From the NCBI GenBank assembly GCA_940337035.1, contig CALNHX010001915.1, positions 62,001 through 126,000 on the forward strand: a DNA stretch of 64,000 nucleotides. The letters run 5' to 3'. The position numbers and the translations under genes are program-made. The notes under the pieces were generated by a model. That model was not told the origin of the DNA and did no database searches. It saw only the letters and a list, made by a program, of their open reading frames with translations. The first letter of the stretch is position 1, and each line of letters begins with the position of its first letter. The DNA comes from Agriotes lineatus. Its lineage: Eukaryota > Arthropoda > Insecta > Coleoptera > Elateridae. This document shows, piece by piece, positions 56,886 through 64,000 of this stretch.

Positions 56886-56908
56886 TAATAATAATAATAA
56901 TAATAATA
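56886..56908 (-). repeat. (TTA)n 3' tail of the LINE
   Basis: TAA repeated about eight times on the plus strand, at the end of the LINE 3' UTR. Confidence 0.75.
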
Positions 56909-57148
56909 CCATTTATTTGCCCAAAAAATACAAGTTAAAAAAACAGTTACTTTACAAATAAATACAAATAAATGTAATTAGACATATAAAAGAAGAAGAG
57001 AAGGATGGAAGCATGAAATTATGAATGAGATTTACTGCAATTCGCTAATTCGCCTCGCGAATTGTTGCGAAGTGCAATAATTCCCTCTATAAGGCTACGA
57101 TTTATAATATACAAATTACAAAATTTCTGAGATTTCATTAACCAAGGA

Positions 57149-60100
57149 TTATTTAATCACAAACAACAATATATATAATGTAGGTATAAATAAAGTAAAA
57201 TAAAATAAGAGAACTTCCAATAGAAAACCTTTAGAATCATACATTATGAAACTACATTTTTTTATTTCGTTTTCAGATACTGTTTTCAAAAATTTACAAA
57301 TTTTTCTTTTGAAGATTATTGAACTATAAGGTATAGAAAAATCTATAGTAGAGTTAATTTTGATAGAATTGTAAATTTTATGAATAAAAAATAAAAAATT
57401 GTGCTGACCAAAAGACTTATTCATCTGAGGAGTATATATGCGACAAGATTATTGCGTAACCGAGTACTGTATAAATGTAGTGGAAATTCTAAATTTAATG
57501 AATTTCTGTGTTTGTACATATATTTGGCAATTGAAATAAAATATATTCTATAAAATGTAGGCACGTCAAATTCACAAAAAAGCAATGAAGTGGAATAAAA
57601 ATATGGTTTATTTAAAATAACTTTTATAATCATTTTTTGCATAACTTCAATTCTAGATAAATGTATACTGGCCGCTCCACCACATACGAGAATTCCATAG
57701 TTTAATATTGACTGTATATAACCATAATAAAGCGTTTTTAAAGTGTTTAGTTGAGCAAACTGCTTGAGAGTTCTAAAAAGATATATAAATTTAATTATTT
57801 TTTTTACCAAGTAATCTATGTGTACATCCCACCTTAAATGTTGATCTACCATTAACCCTAAATATTTTATGGAAGAGGACTTCTTAATATTAATAGAACA
57901 AACACAATTAATTCCTTTACAATTATAAGAATGAATAATCAACTGATTTGGGATAGGCAAGGCTTGATTATAAATTGTGAAAGGCATATAAAACGTTTTA
58001 TCATAATTCAAGGTTAGGATATTGTTATCTAACCAATATTTTAAAAACTTAAGATGGTTAGTGGCATCAGAAATGACGTGATCCCATGAATCACCATTGA
58101 TCACAATAGCAGTGTCATCTGCAAAGGAAACCATATGACTGTTATGTAAGTTGTAGCGCAAAAGGTCATTTATATACATAATAAAAAGCAATGGTCCCAA
58201 AATTGACCCTTGTGGAACCCCACACGATATCGATTTTGCAGAACTTAAAGAGTTATTAACTACGACCTGTTGTTTTCTTCCTGTTAAATAACTTTTTATA
58301 AGTTACAGTGCAATCCCCCTCACGCCGTACATCTCCAGTTTATGGCACAAAATACGATGAGAAACTGTGTCAAATGCCTTGGCCAAATCTAAGAATATCT
58401 CAAGAGTAGGCTTAGAAGAGTCTAAGGAACGATATATATTAGATGTCAGAAAAGCCAAAGCATCTTCAGTAGATTTCCCATTCCTAAAACCATATTGATT
58501 ATCAGAGAAAATGTTACAAAGGTTGAAAAATTATTCCAATTGTTTTTTGATAAGCTTTTCAAATATTTTGGAGATGCAAGACGTGAGGGCAATTGGTCTA
58601 TAGTTTGAAATCTTAAGTAATGAACCAGATTTATGAAGTGGTGTGACTATAGCAGTTTTTAGGCAATTTGGTAAAATACCTTCAGTTAGGCAATAATTGA
58701 ATAATGTAGAGAGAGGTAAAGAAATACTCATTGATATTTTTTTCAAAACTATTGTACATAATTAATCAGAACCCCGTGAAAAGGTGTTGTTCAAGCTCTT
58801 AATACTATTTTCAACGTCAAGGTGATCAATTGGTTTCCAATATAATGACTTTTCATTTACATTGATATTATGTTGAAAGGCTTGATCCAGACCTGTTATT
58901 TCTGATGCCAACTGATTCGGAACATCTACAAAAACACTATTAAATTCATTAGCAATTGCCTCGTTACAATCAATTATTTGTTCATCTTCAGTTTGAATTT
59001 GTGTTATAATAGACTTTTTTGGATTTATATTAGCCGCTGTTTTAGTAACTTTCCAGAGTTCTTTTGAATTTTTACAATTATCAAATTTATTTTTATAATA
59101 ATTATTTTTGCATGACCGAATTAAATTATTCAGCAAATTTCGTTGTGCTTTATAGTTATTGTGCGCAATAAGGTCGTTTTTATTTCGTAAATAAGTTTTA
59201 AATAAAATGTTTTTTATATGAATTTGTCCCACAATTTCAGTTGATATCCATTGTTTTTTCTTAATTAATTTACTTTACTTTTTAATTATAGTAGCATCCT
59301 TAATCGCAGTTTGTAAAATGTATAAGAAATTTTCAAAAGCAATGTCAACATTTTGCTCAACTAAACCATTCCATTGAATTCTTTCTAATATATTATTTAA
59401 TTTTTTGTAATCTGTTATTTCTTTAGATATATGATCCTTTTTTAAAATACATTGGTTCGTTTGTTTAAATTTTAAATATAAGCATACAGGAAAATGATCA
59501 GAAATTATAAATGACAACGTCAAAGGAAGCGAATTAAGTGAAGCTTTTAGGTAGAAATGGTCAATACACGTCTCTGATATATCGGAAATTCTCGTTGGTT
59601 TGTGGATACAACGATGAAAGCCAAAAGTACACATTAAATTTAAGTAAGAATCCACTAAATTATCATTTATTAGGAGTGTGTTAATATTTACATCACCACA
59701 AAAAATTTCTATTTGATTTTTAGTGTAGTTGGTGAAATACTCATTTAATATTTGGATGAAGTCATTACCATTAAAAGAAGGTGCCCTGTATACAGCGGTA
59801 AGCGAAACTTTAATGTCATTAAGAATAAGACTCGTTCGCAATAAAATAAAATTATTAATATTTATTCTATCAACAGTATGTGTAATAGTTGATTTAATGT
59901 AAACCACTACTCCATCAGATTTATTAAGATTACTATTATTATGATAAATTTTATAACCATTTAAATTAATAAAAGCGGTACTATGTATTTCCCAGCATTC
60001 ACCTAACACAATTATATCAAAATCACTATCCAAGAATTGAAGCAAAACTTCTAATTCAGTAAAATGCAGCTGTAGGCTTCTAATATTTGTTTGTAAAATT

Positions 60101-60207
60101 TTTAAGTTAACTAAATCGTTATTAATAAAGTTTTTTGTTATTTGTCTATAATCACTAATGTTATCTATAATGTGGGGAAGCTCTGATAAGTCAACATTCA
60201 TAATCAA
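57149..60207 (-). pseudogene. LINE endonuclease-reverse transcriptase, four stops
   Basis: About 1019 codons in one frame from the ATG at 60207, broken by TAA stops at 59275-59277, 58762-58764, 58531-58533 and 58303-58305, and by a frameshift near 57430 after which the other frame (57424-57149) carries the C-terminus (YTPQMNKSFGQHNFLFFIHK). Endonuclease: Asn41, Glu70 (LGECW, family ETW), Tyr140, Asp172/Asn174 (GDVNIN), Asp216-His217 and Asp237-His238 (SDHFP). RT: TPLHKSGSLLKISNYRPIAL, NQYGFRNGKSTEDAL, IFLDLAKAFDTVSH, GVPQGSILGPLLFIMYINDL, FADDTAIV and KYLGLMVDQHLRW. All catalytic residues survive, so only stops and one indel inactivate it. The group (CR1, L2 or Jockey) is not settled. Confidence 0.9.
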
Positions 60208-60309
60208 GTTGTTAATAAAATCTTATTTTATAATTACTATATACGTAATTATTAATGATTAAAATTAAATTGCAGTATCTATATATGTCCAATTACCCCT
60301 ACCGAAATG

Positions 60310-61022
60310 ATTTATACACAAACAACAAACAAAGTATAGCTTTAAGTAGTAAAAAATAGCTTTCTAACAAAACAAAATAAAATATATTGAATTCTTTGAA
60401 TTCCTATAAGAAGTAATATATATAGAAAAAAAAAGATAAGAAAAGTGCTTAAAAGCTTTTGCGCACTATCAAAGTAATACTCTGAAAAAGTTACTCCTTC
60501 TATAATATATAATTATAACAACAAAAAGAAAATTGCGATTTAAATATTCAATTAAGATTGATAAAGATACACAGTGCTTCTAAGCAAAAAGTAAACAATA
60601 GACAACGAAAGACGAGGTCGTACGCTGCCCCTTGTGGAAATGAGATTACCTTATCATCAGCAGGTCACTTTCGCATTCTGCTTTATAAATTTGACCATTC
60701 GTCTTAATAAAAATGTTACCGTCATGTGTCCAAACATTTCGAACCCCAAATTTTTGCCCAGCTGCGTGCAGAAGGTTGAATCGAGATCGAGTGAGGTCCT
60801 CTTTAATGAAATATTTCAAGGCTTTCAGTTTGGATTTTACTTGGAAAATACGCTTCCGCTCGTTGTATGATGAAAATTTAATTATCAGCGGATTCTGATA
60901 GTAGTATAAACTATTTCATTTCTCTCATTTGGTCTGGACTTTGGCAAGCCTACATTATTTTTATTTGCCTCGTCTAAAAGACGAACGCAGTATTGTAATA
61001 GCAAAAAATTATGTTCTAAAAT
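60310..61022. other. unassigned sequence
   Basis: No recognisable gene. Confidence 0.4.
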
Positions 61023-61045
61023 NNNNNNNNNNNNNNNNNNNNNNN
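61023..61045. other. assembly gap, 23 N
   Basis: Run of 23 unknown bases. Open frames crossing it are meaningless. Confidence 1.
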
Positions 61046-61077
61046 AAAAATTGTCGTTGTTATTTCCCTTATTCACT

Positions 61078-61308
61078 CCTGTTGGGCAACAAAAGAAGCT
61101 TACTATGTGATTGTAAAGTACATTTTGTTTACAAAGTTGCTTCTTCTTATATTGTGTGTCAATTACGCACAATTCGAAGAATTTTTCAAAGTAGAGAAAC
61201 CTACTATTCCTTGGTTTTTCTCTTTTTCACAACTTTTGGGCTACAAAAGCATGTTACTAGGTGCACTACGTGTACAATATTTTGTTTACTAAATTGCTGC
61301 TTCTTAAA
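61078..61308 (+). repeat. diverged direct repeat next to the gap
   Basis: 61081-61148 and 61236-61308 share the order (T/G)GGGC(A/T)ACAAAAG, TTACTA(T/G)GTG, GTACA, TTTTGTTTAC(A/T)AA(G/A)TTGCT and CTTCTTA, about 155 bp apart. The gap just upstream may conceal a further copy. Confidence 0.6.
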
Positions 61309-64000
61309 AATCTTTGTTGTTTGGTTATGTTTACGTTTAGTTTATATTGTTCTGATGTTGCTGGAGTTTTTACCTCTTCAAAATCCATGAAGATAACCGA
61401 AAAATCGATATGGGCTATTTTGGTTTTGAACTCGACATACCATTGCTTCTGAAAACTTTTGGTTATTGAGTGATCTCGACTGCCGTGCATCTTAGAGACT
61501 TAATGGTAGTCTGCTACATTACCTTGCATGCCATATATTTAACGATTTGGTCATATCGTTGGTATCCAACCCTTATTTTATGTGGAATCTAACCACTACC
61601 TGCATTTTGTTTTATTATTTTAGCTTTAGAAACCATATCTGGCGGGCGTTTTCCTATCCGCCACCTGGAGATGCGTTCTCTTGCGGTGTGTGCTAAATAT
61701 GAAGCTAAATATGAAAAGATGCATATTGTAATGGTATAATGCTTAACGCAATTATGGTTACATTGCTAACTTACGAATGATAATGAAAAATTCAAATAGG
61801 CCCAGAATGGGTATTGTATTTATTGTAACAGTAAGAGTCACTAGTAAACATTAATAATTACATGAATTAGTAATAACCGTAATTAATGAATAGAGGTTAG
61901 TAATTGCATCAAACAATATCGTCAGGGTTGTGATCAGCTTGTATTCAAATTTGTGGGTAAAATGGCAAATGTAGCTTTGTAATGCCTGACAGATTAATTG
62001 TGTAACATCAGAACACAATAATAAAGTCGCTTTAGTACAGGGATGTTTCGAAGCGTTACAGAAGTTTAATGCAGCGTTTGCATTCATGTTGAAATGCCAA
62101 CAATTGATGACGCAGCTAAAGGCATTAAAAAGCGGTGGAAGAAGACACAGACATACAAAGAGCATATAAGAAGCAACCTCAGAATTAATGAAGACTACAA
62201 GAATGTGCTAGTAACGTGTCAATCAGTATTTATTAAATAAAAGTAAAAAAGTGCGACCAATTGTGAGGTTATAATTTCCTGAATTTACAAAAAAAATTAA
62301 AAATTAAGATCACAGAATGTTAGCTTATGGATAAACCATTATAAATCATGTTGCTATTGGTGACCTAGAGAGTCATTTAATAATGTTTGTTGGTGAAGCC
62401 AAGCCAAAAGCTGGTGTTTTGTTTGGCTTTCCGATTTTGATAAATTTTCTTGATAAAAGTGAATAATTTATACCCAGTTGTGCGTTTTATTTAAATGCTT
62501 GTGTGCGCAGGCTCGCTGTGGTTAAATTGGCAGTATTCCGGACTGCACTTCCAGAGTAAATAAGACCTGTAATTCAGCCTGTGTGAGATCGTCTTCGAAG
62601 CTGTTATTCAACAGGATTGGCAGCTAAAACCTTTACAGTAAGCAAATACAAGCTTGGCGTCCTTTTGCAGAGACCGGCAGCGAGACCAGCTTCCCTTGGG
62701 GAAAAAATGCGGGTTGGCGTCGTTTTGCACTTGAAAAACAAATTGCAGGTTAGCTAAACTACTTGAATCTTATGAAAGCACTATAATAAATTACCTGAGG
62801 TGAACTGGTTGATTGTTAGTTACTTTGTTGTCATAATACGCTGAATTGTGTGTGTTTCGAACAGCTTTGTTTGGTATTAAATATTTGAGATCATCTGTCA
62901 TTCGTCAGAATCGAGCATTTCCGATACAATGGTTTAATTTGTAACAAGTGTAACAACCTATCCCTCCAGATACGAGTCTCAAATTGCTAGTTGAAGCGTT
63001 AGTTTTAATAAGTTGCAAATGCATAAAATATAGAAAGAGCAACATACCTTTATTATAGCAAAGCATAATTAAATAATCATATTTTTAGTTAGCCACAGAG
63101 AGAGGCAATACAATTCAAATTAAATTATGTTGTGGCGATCAAGTTTGTATTTATTTAATACATTACAAATCATATTAAAAAATTATAATACGCACTAAAG
63201 AAATGCTAATCAACGTAATATATGGGTCAGGCAAGAAACCAAAGTGATCGACGTTGTCGATCATGTCGTAGAACTAAATTGGAGCTTTGCTATGTGCAAC
63301 GCTAAATAAGAAAAATGGAATTTATAATTTGATAACAAATTAGATTCGTCGACAGTTAATGAAACACTTCTATTAATTTTTGCAATATGTTTGTGCAGCC
63401 ATGCAGGAATACGGTGAGTAGTTTGCTTTATCGCAAAGCTCAATAAAACGCAATTGAATTTCTCGTACTATACTAACTATAGGATTTAATTGCTTGCATA
63501 ATTTCATTCAATTACACTCTAATATCTGTTCATAATGTTTATATGTTTTATAAAAGTTGGTAGCTGGATCGGTTTCCACTCAGTGCCAATTCTAGCTTAC
63601 TAAGAGTTTAATATCTCCATTCTCTGCCTATTTTATGACTTATATAATCGTCAATTTTAATTGAGGAAGCTTTGTAAACATGTGGCACCTTTTTTAATGC
63701 CAATGCACTTTTCTAAATTTGTCAATATCAACAAAAGGTCATATGTGTATGCTCTATACACTACGGGAAGGACTTCACCAAGGAATGGCTCGATGATGTG
63801 ATAGAATTCTAACATTTGCCTGTCTGTTCAATCTGCATGGTTTACGAAGTCTAATTAAGTCGTCTTCGTCTTCTTGAAACTGGGGAGTTTTTGCAGAGAT
63901 TTGTTTAAGGAATTGACAAAGGTTGTTCAAAAATATCTATGAGCGATTATCAAAATCTACGGGCAATGATCGGACAGTTTTCTAAAGCTTGTTGGGAATT
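61309..64000. other. unassigned sequence to window end
   Basis: No gene, TE or RNA recognised. The short phrase TTGGCGTC(C/G)TTTTGCA is repeated at about 62656 and 62716. Confidence 0.4.

Larger units (their letters stand above)
56886..60300 (-). mobile_element. CR1/L2/Jockey-group LINE, nearly full length
   Basis: Minus-strand element: about 90 bp or more of leader, one EN-RT frame (60207-57149), a 3' UTR containing TGTATTTTTTGGGCAAATAA, and a (TTA)n tail at 56908-56886. No ORF1 is recognisable upstream. The low number of lesions implies a fairly young copy. The 5' limit and target duplication could not be fixed. Confidence 0.8.

Noticed and set aside
60885..61390. 95- and 153-codon frames near 61 kb
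   Set aside because: Both run through the 23-N assembly gap and show no known domain.

Overview
The window looks like repeat-rich intergenic DNA from an arthropod nuclear genome, most likely an insect; the order cannot be settled from this sequence. The evidence is a low-GC background, no operons or ribosome binding sites, a canonical GT-AG intron, a tRNA-derived SINE, and a dense layering of transposable elements (TEs) typical of large insect genomes. I recognise no host protein-coding gene. The only long intact open frame is the 961-codon endonuclease/reverse-transcriptase ORF of an RTE-type LINE at 25895-28780.

Layout. 1-5.2 kb: an inverted pair of TATA-bearing repeats, then an old RTE copy split by about 1.8 kb of unidentified sequence. 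8.06-10.14 kb: a hAT transposon with an exact 8-bp target duplication, itself broken by a Penelope-like element (GIY-YIG domain, 330-bp inverted arms, 12-bp target duplication). 10.78-11.42 kb: a foldback MITE with an internal duplication. 12.0-16.1 kb: a Helitron/Helentron-like element on the minus strand carrying a roughly 290-bp tandem array that was later hit by a TA-inserting DNA transposon. 16.85-17.38 kb: a short hAT element. 19.25-22.0 kb: an old CR1-type LINE split by a second Helitron. 23.86-31.8 kb: a minus-strand LOA/I-type LINE with RNase H, split by the intact RTE. 32-34 kb: a MITE, a near-perfect hairpin, a tRNA-derived SINE and a 374-bp-spaced duplication.

39.28-40.96 kb: a Transib-type element with 39-bp terminal repeats starting CACAGTG and a CGTCG target duplication. 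43.2-44.4 kb: a decayed RTE copy followed by a third Helitron. 46.4-48.3 kb: a diverged satellite of alternating about 148 and 162 bp monomers. 48.5-49.3 kb: another RTE-like remnant. 51.5-51.9 kb: a mariner C-terminus. 54.4-56.2 kb: a Jockey fragment abutting a two-exon transposase-like gene with a 72-bp intron. 56.9-60.2 kb: a nearly full-length CR1/L2/Jockey-group LINE, one frame with four TAA stops and one frameshift. The remaining stretches (5.2-8.0, 34-39, 41-43, 49.4-51.5, 60.3-64 kb) show nothing I can assign.

The elements do not cooperate as a pathway. Their value is the insertion order they record: PLE into hAT, TA transposon into a Helitron array, Helitron into CR1, RTE into LOA. 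The intact RTE is the youngest visible autonomous insertion. No new biological system is demonstrated. The best leads are the Transib with RSS-like ends, the intron-bearing transposase family, and the satellite-carrying Helitron.
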